A stretch of DNA of 5,155 bases, from positions 1 to 5,155 of the forward strand of contig JAAXGF010000104.1 of assembly GCA_012267605.1 (NCBI GenBank), given 5' to 3'. A model generated the notes under the pieces. That model saw only the letters and a program-made list of their open reading frames with translations. It had not been told where the DNA came from and did not search any database. This DNA is from Alphaproteobacteria bacterium. GTDB taxonomy: Bacteria > Pseudomonadota > Alphaproteobacteria > JAAXGF01. The first letter of the stretch is position 1; each line of letters opens with the position of its first letter. This document shows positions 1 to 5,134 of the stretch, piece after piece. A program made the position numbers and the translations under genes.

Positions 1-22
1 GATCAGACCTGGGCAGTTACAT
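1..22. repeat. Left terminal inverted repeat, probable insertion-sequence end
   Basis: Bases 2-22 are the exact reverse complement of bases 5135-5155, a 21-bp match at the two edges of the window. Reading towards the interior, the repeat ends ...GGGCAGTTAC and then unique sequence begins, apart from a shared AT that may be chance. A TTAC/GTAA tip is characteristic of IS66-family insertion sequences, so I infer that an IS body lies to the left of the window with its tip at about base 20. No transposase is visible, so the family assignment is tentative. The repeat interrupts the porin reading frame. Confidence 0.6.
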
Positions 23-550
23 CGGAATTAGGAACAGGCCGGCGTTGACCGCGCCCTTGTCCTGATTGAAGTCGAACTTAATAAACGCCTGTTCGAGCTC
101 GACCTCGCCTTCCTCACCCTCACCGGCCAGCGCGTGTTCTAGCTCAACTTCGGTGAACAGGTGGATATCGTCGGTGAAATCGTGGTTGATGAAGAGCACG
201 AACCGGTGGAAATCGATTTCATCTTTGTCTCCGCCTTCGTGGTGCAACTCGCCGTAGCCGCCAATGCTTGTCCGGGTCCACCAGCCGCCAGGTCCGCCAG
301 ACCCTTCAGCGACGGATTCGACCATGTCGCCAGTGGCTTCGATCTTCTCGTCCGTTTCATCGGCGCGATTCATGAGCACCTCGATTTGGCGCTGTTGTTG
401 CTCGATGATTTGTTGTTGTTCCTGAATCATCCGCCACATGTCTTCCATGCTCGGACTCTTCTCTGCCAATGCGGGAAAACTTAAGAGCCCCACTGTGGCG
501 ACTACGGAAAGGCCGATACCTTGTCCGGAGAAACGCAAGTTCTTCATCAT
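17..550 (-). CDS. Outer-membrane porin, C-terminally truncated at the terminal repeat
   Basis: This encodes the first 177 residues of a porin-like outer-membrane beta-barrel protein. Three ATGs lie close together; I prefer the one at 550 because an AAGGA sequence sits 8 bases upstream, against 2 bases for the ATG at 556. Residues 1-29 form a signal peptide ending in ALA before EKSP. A glutamine-rich coiled-coil segment follows (about 34-75), with repeated QQQ, as in trimeric porins that carry a periplasmic helix. After a Gly-rich linker the barrel begins: SIGGYGELHHEG, a DFHRFVLF strand, and an ELEQAFIKFDF strand. The protein ends at AGLFLIPM. In the family this LFLIP segment normally continues into a G-NETHEPP-like stretch and roughly 200 more residues of barrel, so over half is missing. 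The TAA stop is made by the repeat tip. The product is unlikely to fold as a pore. Substrate is unknown; resemblance to phosphate-selective-type porins is only general. Confidence 0.8.
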   Translation of the reverse strand: MMKNLRFSGQGIGLSVVATVGLLSFPALAEKSPSMEDMWRMIQEQQQIIEQQQRQIEVLMNRADETDEKIEATGDMVESVAEGSGGPGGWWTRTSIGGYGELHHEGGDKDEIDFHRFVLFINHDFTDDIHLFTEVELEHALAGEGEEGEVELEQAFIKFDFNQDKGAVNAGLFLIPM

Positions 551-617
551 CTTCATCGTCCTTTCCCAAGTATTTATCTCTCTTGTCAGAATAACCCGCA
601 TACCGTATTCCTAAACA

Positions 618-632
618 CAAATGACACATTTG
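618..632. promoter_or_regulatory. 15-bp palindrome upstream of the porin, possible operator
   Basis: CAAATGACACATTTG is a perfect inverted repeat with 6-bp arms and a 3-bp centre, 68-82 bases upstream of the preferred porin start. Size and position suit a dimeric repressor or activator site in the porin promoter region. It does not match the Fur, FNR or CRP consensus well enough to name the regulator. No clear -35/-10 pair was found beside it. Confidence 0.35.
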
Positions 633-762
633 ATCGCCTGAGTAGTAAGGCTTCCTATTGTTTTCATTAATAAATAGTAATTGAAGTATATTTATTAGCT
701 GAATGAGTCTGTTTTTTAGATTTTCGGCTGTGATTTCGTGATTCTTGTTCATTGAATCTGAC

Positions 763-839
763 GAATACTCATATTTGTGATGACATCCTTGAGCTTGGTC
801 GTGTTCAAATAGTCTTTTTATTGAAAATAATGAGTATTC
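763..839. repeat. Spaced 10-bp inverted repeat
   Basis: GAATACTCAT (763-772) and ATGAGTATTC (830-839) are exact reverse complements separated by 57 bp of AT-rich DNA. The right arm overlaps the candidate plus-strand promoter spacer just before the Fur box at 850. The pair could be two binding sites for one regulator or the base of a long stem. An exact 10-bp pair can occur by chance in AT-rich DNA. Confidence 0.3.
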
Positions 840-849
840 ACATTAAAAA
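821..849 (+). promoter_or_regulatory. Candidate plus-strand sigma70-type promoter next to a Fur box
   Basis: TTGAAA at 821-826 (-35-like) and TAAAAA at 844-849 (-10-like, 4 of 6) are separated by 17 bp. The Fur box begins one base after the -10, an arrangement expected for iron-dependent repression. The only thing downstream on the plus strand is a 19-codon frame at 897-956. In AT-rich DNA such hexamers arise easily, so this is weak evidence on its own. Confidence 0.3.
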
Positions 850-1094
850 TCAAAATGATTCTCATTTCTAAGCCTACAAATTATCTTTGGGGAACTATGA
901 TTCGTGGTCGGACGCTGGCTATTGTGGGCCACCATTTTCGCCTTGGGTTGAGATAGCAACGAATCCCTTCGCGTGATCTCGACGTTCGCACGAATCAACG
1001 TGCGCGAAAAATTCAATATTTCAGTTGCATAGTGGCGCAAATATGGGTCATTCGCATTCGCATCCGGGGCAAAATTGGAATATTGATTTTTCAT
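843..1094 (-). CDS. Doubtful small hypothetical protein (83 aa)
   Basis: An open frame of 83 codons begins 15 bases after the stop of the iron-binding-protein gene, with a weak AGG 5 bases before its ATG. I recognise no family, signal peptide or membrane segment; the product would be basic and rich in Asn and Arg. Its last codons coincide with the Fur box at 850-864, which suggests that this stretch is regulatory rather than coding. It could be a downstream cistron of the iron gene, but the odds favour a chance frame. Confidence 0.15.
   Translation of the reverse strand: MKNQYSNFAPDANANDPYLRHYATEILNFSRTLIRANVEITRRDSLLSQPKAKMVAHNSQRPTTNHSSPKIICRLRNENHFDF
850..864. promoter_or_regulatory. Fur box
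   Basis: On the minus strand this reads TGAGAATCATTTTGA and matches the 7-1-7 Fur consensus TGAGAATnATTCTCA at 12 of 14 defined positions. Fur with Fe(II) would repress an overlapping promoter under iron sufficiency. The target is unclear. It could control a plus-strand transcript starting near 855. It could also act on a minus-strand transcript towards the porin, whose start is 300 bp away. Confidence 0.55.
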
Positions 1095-1109
1095 TTGGCC
1101 TGCGCCGCG

Positions 1110-2132
1110 CTACCTCCAGCCGGAACGGTCGGCGACGCGCACCGCAGCGCCGTTGTAGGTACCAAGGGTGGCTAGATTTAGGTCGTCCGCCTTGAACGTG
1201 CCCCAAGAGGCGACGATATCGGCGACCGGCGCGCCGGTCACAACCGGGTACTCATTCACTACAGAGGCGTATATGCCCTGGGCCTCTTCGCCGATCAGGA
1301 ATTCTAGCAGTTTGACGGCATTGCGTTGGTTGGGGGCGAATTTCGCGACGCCGGCGCCGCTGACATTGACATGAACCCCGTGCCCGTCCTGATCCGGCCA
1401 AAAAATTGCAACCTTCTCAGCGGCCTGGCGGTCGGCCTTATCCTTCGACTTGGCCAACCCAGCGAGGTAATAGGTATTTGCCAGGGCGACATCGCACTCG
1501 CCGGCGGCGACGGCACGAATTTGGTCACGGTCCCCGCCCTGGGGATCACGCGCGAAATTCGCCACCAATCCGCGCGCCCAATGTTCCGCCGATTCTACCC
1601 CTTGGCGCACCACCATGGCCGCCAGCATGGACTGATTGTAAACGCTCGTGGACGAGCGAACGCATATGCGCCCAGCCCATTTTGGGCTGGTCAAATCAGC
1701 GTAGGTCGAAAGCTCCGATGGCTTTACCCGGTCCTTTGCATAAATGATGGGCCGTGCGCGCAAGGATATGCCAAACCAATATCCCTCGGGATCACGGTAG
1801 GTTGCGGGAACCAGTTCCTCAAGCCGTACCGACTGGGCGGGCTGTAGCAATCCGGCTTCCTTGGCACGCGCCAGCCGGCCGGCATCTGTGGTCAAGAAAA
1901 CGTCCGCCGGGGAATTGATTCCCTCCCGTTGGAGGCGGGCCAACAGGGCGTCGGCCTTGGCGCTGACGATATTCACAGTGATACCGGTCCGCTCTGTGAA
2001 GCGGTCGAGCAGCGGTAATATCAGAACCTCTTGACGGGCGGAGTAGACGTTGACTTCCTCGTCAGCGACCGCTGGGGCAAGGTTTGCGATGGTGGCGAGC
2101 GCCACGATAACCCCGCCCATGAATACACGCAT
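1110..2132 (-). CDS. Ferric-iron ABC transporter substrate-binding protein (FbpA/FutA/IdiA type)
   Basis: This is a periplasmic Fe(III)-binding protein that delivers iron to an ABC importer, 340 residues and typical for the family. I chose the ATG at 2132 over an in-frame TTG at 2138: the GGAGG on the minus strand lies 9 bases before the ATG but only 3 before the TTG. Residues 1-23 are a signal peptide ending APAVA before DEEV. The mature protein opens with the family signature NVYSAR (Y30), has an ADVFLTTDAGRL stretch in the N-lobe, SVYNQS (Y155), and the hallmark tandem tyrosines in ANTYYLAGL (Y211, Y212), the residues that coordinate ferric iron in FbpA and FutA. The C-lobe has the usual GVHVNVSGAGVAKFAPN segment. 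No permease or ATPase gene is adjacent, so the partners must be elsewhere. A Fur box, a -35 element and a leader hairpin lie upstream, supporting iron-repressed expression. The exact orthologue name cannot be fixed from sequence alone. Confidence 0.92.
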   Translation of the reverse strand: MRVFMGGVIVALATIANLAPAVADEEVNVYSARQEVLILPLLDRFTERTGITVNIVSAKADALLARLQREGINSPADVFLTTDAGRLARAKEAGLLQPAQSVRLEELVPATYRDPEGYWFGISLRARPIIYAKDRVKPSELSTYADLTSPKWAGRICVRSSTSVYNQSMLAAMVVRQGVESAEHWARGLVANFARDPQGGDRDQIRAVAAGECDVALANTYYLAGLAKSKDKADRQAAEKVAIFWPDQDGHGVHVNVSGAGVAKFAPNQRNAVKLLEFLIGEEAQGIYASVVNEYPVVTGAPVADIVASWGTFKADDLNLATLGTYNGAAVRVADRSGWR

Positions 2133-2140
2133 ACGCAACT

Positions 2141-2170
2141 CCCTCCCCGTTCGAGCCCCCGAAACGGGGA
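2141..2170 (-). promoter_or_regulatory. Leader hairpin overlapping the ribosome binding site of the iron-binding-protein gene
   Basis: In the minus-strand transcript, UCCCCGUU (2170-2163) can pair with AACGGGGA (2151-2144): 8 bp with an 11-base loop. The 3' arm contains the first part of the GGGGAGGG Shine-Dalgarno tract, so this fold would hide the ribosome binding site. The same 5' arm can instead form a tight CCCCG-UUU-CGGGG hairpin (2169-2157), leaving the Shine-Dalgarno sequence free. The two folds are mutually exclusive. The pairing is seen in the sequence; a regulatory role is inference. Confidence 0.4.
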
Positions 2171-2190
2171 AATATCAGCACAAAATTAAA

Positions 2191-2210
2191 ATTGCGAAGC
2201 ACTCTCAATT
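2191..2210. promoter_or_regulatory. Fur box upstream of the iron-binding-protein gene
   Basis: The core 2193-2207 reads TGAGAGTGCTTCGCA on the minus strand, 11 of 14 matches to the Fur consensus TGAGAATnATTCTCA. The flanking AAT/ATT extend the symmetry. It lies 61-75 bases upstream of the start codon and just downstream of the TTGACA element, where bound Fur would block transcription initiation. The gene product is an iron transporter component, which makes the assignment more credible. Confidence 0.55.
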
Positions 2211-2214
2211 GCAG

Positions 2215-2244
2215 TCCGTAACATGAGGTTTCATCAAGTGTCAA
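2215..2244 (-). promoter_or_regulatory. Candidate promoter of the iron-binding-protein gene
   Basis: A perfect TTGACA lies at 2244-2239 on the minus strand. At 17-18 bp spacing the -10 position is TTACGG or TACGGA, a poor match, so the promoter may need an activator or the true -10 may differ. Transcription from here would start close to the Fur box at 2191-2210 and give a leader of about 75 bases containing the hairpin. Confidence 0.35.
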
Positions 2245-2293
2245 GAACTTCGAAGAACGTGTTGTTTTACGGGCGCATCCATGCAAGTCGGTT

Positions 2294-2524
2294 TCAGTCG
2301 AGGTGCAGGGTCAAGCATTTGAGATACGCGGATTCCGGCAAAGCTGCGTGATGGGGATGATCGGCCGCTGCGCCGGCGGCTCGCAACACCCGGCCGCCGC
2401 GGTCGGCGTCGGTCAATCCACGTGACACCTGCTGAGCAAAATCGTCCGCTGTTACCAAATGTGAACACGAGGAGACCACAAGGATTCCGCTTGGGGCGAC
2501 CAAGGCTGCCGCGAGCCGAGTCAT
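2294..2524 (-). CDS. rlmI: RlmI C-terminal part, out of frame with the main body
   Basis: These 76 codons continue the methyltransferase fold of the preceding rlmI fragment in the -1 frame. The segment LAAALVAPSGILVVSSCSH is the conserved C-terminal strand and the S-C-S-H motif found after the DPP motif in RlmI-type enzymes. The end, AYLKCLTLHLD, is the usual family C-terminus. The ATG at 2524 overlaps the TGA of the upstream frame as ATGA, so coupled re-initiation is formally possible. No Shine-Dalgarno sequence supports it as an independent gene. Together the two parts give about 394 residues, the usual length of intact RlmI, so this is one gene split by a single-base frameshift. Confidence 0.75.
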   Translation of the reverse strand: MTRLAAALVAPSGILVVSSCSHLVTADDFAQQVSRGLTDADRGGRVLRAAGAAADHPHHAALPESAYLKCLTLHLD

Positions 2525-3477
2525 TTTTCGAAGCCCTTTAACCCCGGTTTAAGGGATTTTCGGCTGGTGACAAAGGCGGGTGGATCGGCGATCACCAGGT
2601 CAAAAGTCTCGCCCGCCTGGCGCGCCATTTCCGCTAAGACCTCCGCCCGGATGAATGTGCATTTATCAACAACGCCTTGCCAGTCGGCGGCACGCGCGGC
2701 CTGGTCCAGGCCGGCTTGGGAGTTGTCCACGAACACAGCAGAACGGGCGCCCGCAGCCAGCGCAGCCAGACCGAACCCGCCGCAATGGCAAAACACATCT
2801 AACACCGAGCACCCTTCGGCCATCGCCGAGACGAATGCGCGGTTATCGCGCTGATCGTAGAACCAGCCGGTTTTTTGCCCGGCGAGCGGGTCTACAGGAA
2901 AGCGTAACCCGCCTTCGTGGACTTCCACCGGCACCTCGATCGCGCCGGCCGCAATGCTGACATAGCTGGACAAGCCCTCGTGTTCGCGTACCCGGCTATC
3001 GGCACGCAATACCACCGCGGAGGGCGCGATGAGTTCGCCGAGCGCACCGGTCATTACCGGTATCAGCCGCTCCATTCCCGCCGTATTTACTTGACACACC
3101 ACGACGTCGCGATAACGGTCAACCGCCAAGCCGGGCAATCCATCGGCTTCGGCGTGGATAAGCCGGCAATAGGCGTTGTCGCAAAACCGTGCACGTAACT
3201 GCAGGGCAGCCTTCAATCGAGCCTGCAGAAAGGCGGCGTCGATCTCGGCGTCCGCGTTCCGGGACAGCAGTCGGGCAGCGATCAGCGAGTGGGGATTGAA
3301 GGTGGCGCAAGCGACGGGAACGCCGGACGAGGCGAGCAGGCGGACGACGGTTCCCGCGGGAATCGCCTTGGCCTCGGCGTCCATCTCGATTTCGTTGGAA
3401 TACACCCAGGGATGACCGCGTTTAAGTCGTGCCCCGTGACCACGACGCAAACGCACCGATGGGCGGGTGCCATTCAC
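2521..3477 (-). CDS. rlmI: 23S rRNA (cytosine-C5) methyltransferase RlmI, frameshifted before its C-terminus
   Basis: RlmI-type enzymes use S-adenosylmethionine to methylate C5 of a cytosine in 23S rRNA (C1962 in E. coli) and act in the cytoplasm. The GTG start at 3477 has a GAGG 7 bases upstream. Residues 15-75 form the PUA RNA-binding domain, with RGHPWVYSNEI (20-30). The middle domain carries AEADGLPGLAVDRY (109-122) and the family hallmark QKTGWFYDQR (201-210). The methyltransferase domain has motif I VLDVFCHCGGFGLAA (225-239), the ribose-binding acid D251 and the catalytic DPPAF motif (298-302). The frame stops after KGFEK at residue 318, about 76 residues short. The missing part lies downstream in the -1 frame, joined at an A5 run (2524-2528) where a sixth A would restore it. 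The gene is divergent from the TetR-like gene, and the iron-binding-protein gene follows after about 160 bp with its own promoter. Confidence 0.88.
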   Translation of the reverse strand: MNGTRPSVRLRRGHGARLKRGHPWVYSNEIEMDAEAKAIPAGTVVRLLASSGVPVACATFNPHSLIAARLLSRNADAEIDAAFLQARLKAALQLRARFCDNAYCRLIHAEADGLPGLAVDRYRDVVVCQVNTAGMERLIPVMTGALGELIAPSAVVLRADSRVREHEGLSSYVSIAAGAIEVPVEVHEGGLRFPVDPLAGQKTGWFYDQRDNRAFVSAMAEGCSVLDVFCHCGGFGLAALAAGARSAVFVDNSQAGLDQAARAADWQGVVDKCTFIRAEVLAEMARQAGETFDLVIADPPAFVTSRKSLKPGLKGFEK

Positions 3478-3629
3478 GACTGTGCCTCGCTATTTTGCCC
3501 GCCTACCCTGCAGGGAGAGGGTTGAGTTGGACCAATCCGCCGAAACACCCTCATTTCCCCCCGGCTATGCTATGCTTGATTGTTGGCGCTGGGGGCCGGC
3601 AACGCAACCGGAGTTTCGCGCGAGGATTG
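3478..3629. promoter_or_regulatory. Divergent promoter region between rlmI and the TetR-like gene
   Basis: These 152 bp separate two divergent start codons. On the plus strand an extended -10-like TGCTATGCT (3568-3576) lies about 54 bases before the TetR-like start, without a good -35. A perfect 10-bp palindrome, CCCTGCAGGG, sits at 3506-3515. TetR-type repressors often bind palindromes in such shared regions and control themselves and the divergent gene, but whether this palindrome is an operator is a guess. No clear minus-strand promoter was identified. Confidence 0.3.
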
Positions 3630-4223
3630 ATGAGCGACACGTTAGCCGATCGAATTGTCGATGCCGCCGTGGCGGAGGCCACAACGGCCACTTGGGGCGC
3701 TTTGCGTTTGCGGCGCGTCGCCGAACGTTTGGACATCACGCTGGCCGAGCTCGGCGCGGTGTTTCGCGACAAGGACGCCATCGCTGACGCCTGGTTTGCA
3801 CGGGCGGACGCCGCCATGCTGTCGGCCGGCACCGGCGATTTCGCGACGCTTCCGGCCCGCGAACGGCTGGCCCGGGTGATCATGGGCTGGCTGGACGCCA
3901 TGGCCGGCCACCGCGCGCTGACCTACCAAATGCTGAGCGAAAAACTGTACCTCGGCCACCCCCACCATAACGTCGCCTTAGTCTTGCGTATCTCGCGCAC
4001 TGTCCAATGGATTCGTGAGGCGGCCTTGCTCGATTCCACGGGACGCCGTAAGCAAGTTGAGGAGATCGGTCTGACCGCACTGTTCATCGCCACGGTCCGG
4101 CGTTGGACAACCGATGATTCCGACGGCCAGGTCGATACCCGCGCCTTCCTCGCCCGCCGCCTCGCCCAAGCCGACCAGTTGATGGCCCGCCTTTGGCCGC
4201 CGAACTCGCGGCTGGAGCCATAG
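3630..4223 (+). CDS. TetR/AcrR-like transcriptional regulator
   Basis: This is a 197-residue protein with a TetR-like layout. An N-terminal helix (LADRIVDAAVAEA) precedes a helix-turn-helix at about 24-56. The recognition region has RLRRVAERLDITLAELGAVFRDKDAIADAWF, matching the usual pattern of a first helix, a helix-turn-helix ending near an F-x-x-K motif, and a following helix. The rest (about 70-190) is a helical ligand-binding or dimerisation domain with no recognised subfamily; the ligand is unknown. I chose the ATG at 3630 because the homology-like region starts there and a GAGGA lies just upstream, although the open frame extends back to 3429 into rlmI. It is divergent from rlmI with 152 bp between them and may regulate itself. 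The tail is rich in Arg and Ala. It could also be a COQ9-like TetR-fold protein, but I see no specific match. Confidence 0.75.
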   Translation: MSDTLADRIVDAAVAEATTATWGALRLRRVAERLDITLAELGAVFRDKDAIADAWFARADAAMLSAGTGDFATLPARERLARVIMGWLDAMAGHRALTYQMLSEKLYLGHPHHNVALVLRISRTVQWIREAALLDSTGRRKQVEEIGLTALFIATVRRWTTDDSDGQVDTRAFLARRLAQADQLMARLWPPNSRLEP

Positions 4224-4365
4224 GCTTCGTTCTCTCAGCATTCGACCCGTGGTGTCATCCCGAATAGCCCGGTTTCACGTGATGATCTATGCGTGAGGGG
4301 CATGAGGTCGCCAGCATGCACCATGGAGCCACAGGCATCCAGCCCTAAGCGTGAACCTTTGGCCG

Positions 4366-4767
4366 TCACGGAAATGGATTCCCCCGCTCGGAACTCGGCA
4401 AATGCAGGCATTCGTGGACCGCGAATTTGAGCTCCTCGGATCTCAACGGCTTTCTTAAAGTGATTTGTGCGCCGAACTTTTTCGCCATATTCAGGTAATC
4501 TAAAGGGTAGCGGTCAGATATTCCTCCCGATACAGCGATAATCGGAAGGCACTTATCTAAACGCGCTAGTTCTTGTATGGTTTCGATGCCCTCCATTTCC
4601 GGCATAAAAATGTCAACAATCACAAGATCAAAGTGTTTGGATTTAAATGCCTCCATGCCCTTAAAACCGTCAGACGCGATCGTCACATCGTGACCAGCGT
4701 CGGCGAGTATCAATTCCACGTACTCACAGATTGATCCATCGTCGTCCATTAGCAGAATTTTGGCCAT
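4366..4767 (-). CDS. Single-domain response regulator (CheY-like receiver)
   Basis: This is a 133-residue stand-alone receiver domain without a DNA-binding or enzymatic output domain. All key residues are present: acidic pocket D8/D9 in LLMDDD, phospho-acceptor D52 in LVIVDIFMPEMEG, switch residue S80 in IIAVSGG, and K106 in TLRKP. It would receive phosphate from a histidine kinase or phosphotransfer protein and act by protein contacts. The cognate kinase is not in the window. The ATG at 4767 has only a distant AAGGG (about 12 bases), so translation initiation looks weak. It converges on the TetR-like gene with 142 bp between stops and no obvious terminator. Its composition is visibly less GC-rich than that of rlmI or the TetR-like gene, which may reflect a different origin. 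The receiver is certain; the pathway is unknown. Confidence 0.9.
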   Translation of the reverse strand: MAKILLMDDDGSICEYVELILADAGHDVTIASDGFKGMEAFKSKHFDLVIVDIFMPEMEGIETIQELARLDKCLPIIAVSGGISDRYPLDYLNMAKKFGAQITLRKPLRSEELKFAVHECLHLPSSERGNPFP

Positions 4768-4798
4768 CTCGATTACGGCCCTTCCCTACCGTGTGTCG

Positions 4799-4821
4799 CG
4801 CGCCCATCATGTTAGGGCGCG
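4799..4821. promoter_or_regulatory. GC hairpin upstream of the response regulator
   Basis: CGCGCCC (4799-4805) and GGGCGCG (4815-4821) form a perfect 7-bp stem with a 9-base loop, 32-54 bases upstream of the response-regulator start. No T-run follows on either strand, so it is not a standard rho-independent terminator. It could be an operator or a 5' leader stem. Confidence 0.4.
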
Positions 4822-4840
4822 TCCGCAAACAGACGTGACA

Positions 4841-4855
4841 TTCGAATCATTCCCC
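4841..4855. promoter_or_regulatory. Weak Fur-like site
   Basis: TTCGAATCATTCCCC matches the 7-1-7 Fur consensus TGAGAATnATTCTCA at 10 of 14 positions. It lies 74-88 bases upstream of the response-regulator start, between the two CGTGACA direct repeats. The score is marginal and no iron function is known for the gene. Confidence 0.2.
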
Positions 4856-5096
4856 GCGTGACACCCTTGAAGAGAATTCTTCGTTCCCTTCGGGGAGGAC
4901 GACCGACGAGACATTTTCATGTCGTGGTGTTCTTGGTAACGGTCCCGTCGTCGTATCGTCCGTTGGGCGATTGCAGTTCGCCACAACTATTGTACTAATT
5001 TATCGAAGCAAGTTCCGTGCCAATGATAAACTAACCCAAATGTATAAAAAATTACGTCTATTAGATGTATTGAGTCGGAAAATTTTTTAATTACGG

Positions 5097-5115
5097 CGAA
5101 TTGCATTGCAATTCG
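5097..5115. repeat. Perfect 19-bp palindrome
   Basis: CGAATTGCATTGCAATTCG has 9-bp arms around a single central T at 5106. It ends 19 bases before the right terminal repeat. It is too tight for a standard terminator and has no following T-run, so a dimeric-protein binding site is more likely. I cannot match it to a named regulator. The symmetry is certain; the role is not known. Confidence 0.5.
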
Positions 5116-5134
5116 GAACTCATTAGTAACGGAA

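Larger units (their letters stand above)
551..1109. other. Long AT-rich intergenic region between porin and iron-binding-protein genes
   Basis: This gap of about 560 bp holds no gene I recognise. It is AT-rich from about 640 to 880 and more balanced from 900 to 1090. It contains the porin ribosome binding site (559-563), a 15-bp palindrome (618-632), a 10-bp inverted-repeat pair (763-772 and 830-839), and a Fur box (850-864). It also contains two doubtful reading frames, a 19-codon one on the plus strand (897-956) and an 83-codon one on the minus strand (843-1094). A 6-bp-stem hairpin at 987-1004 has no following T-run in either direction. No convincing rho-independent terminator for the upstream iron-binding-protein gene is seen. 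Confidence 0.6.
4768..5134. other. Gene-free region upstream of the response regulator
   Basis: I see no credible gene in these 367 bp on either strand. The half next to the response regulator is of mixed composition. It holds a GC hairpin (4799-4821), a 7-bp direct repeat CGTGACA (4834-4840 and 4857-4863, 23 bp apart) and a weak Fur-like site (4841-4855). From about 4980 the DNA is AT-rich. It contains a TACAAT -10-like hexamer on the minus strand (4994-4989) with no good -35, and a 19-bp palindrome (5097-5115) just before the right terminal repeat. It may be the leader of the response-regulator gene plus a remnant of whatever the right-hand insertion interrupted. Confidence 0.5.

Noticed and set aside
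357..752. A 131-codon minus-strand frame overlapping the porin start
   Set aside because: It is out of frame with the clearly homologous porin, rich in basic low-complexity sequence in the overlap, and has no recognisable domain.
987..1004. Hairpin CGCACG-AATCAA-CGTGCG as a terminator
   Set aside because: The stem is only 6 bp and no T-run follows it on either strand; for the minus-strand transcript the T-run precedes the stem.
1326..1847. A 173-codon plus-strand frame inside the iron-binding-protein gene
   Set aside because: It is antisense to a well-supported gene, has no ribosome binding site of note and no recognisable motifs; GC-rich genes commonly produce such frames.
2062..2468. Overlapping minus-strand frames upstream of the iron-binding-protein gene (about 74-75 codons)
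   Set aside because: They overlap the iron-binding-protein start and the rlmI tail in other frames and show no protein-family features.
3429..3629. Upstream extension of the TetR-like frame with an earlier ATG
   Set aside because: The extra 67 residues overlap the 5' end of rlmI, have no TetR-like content, and the ATG at 3630 has its own GAGGA just upstream.
4224..4365. Possible bidirectional terminator between the convergent TetR-like and response-regulator genes
   Set aside because: I found only short palindromes (CACGTG, GCATGC) and no stable stem with a T-run.
4885..4896. TCCC-TTCG-GGGA hairpin with a UUCG-type loop
   Set aside because: The stem is only 4 bp, no U-tract follows, and it is in no position to end a known transcript.
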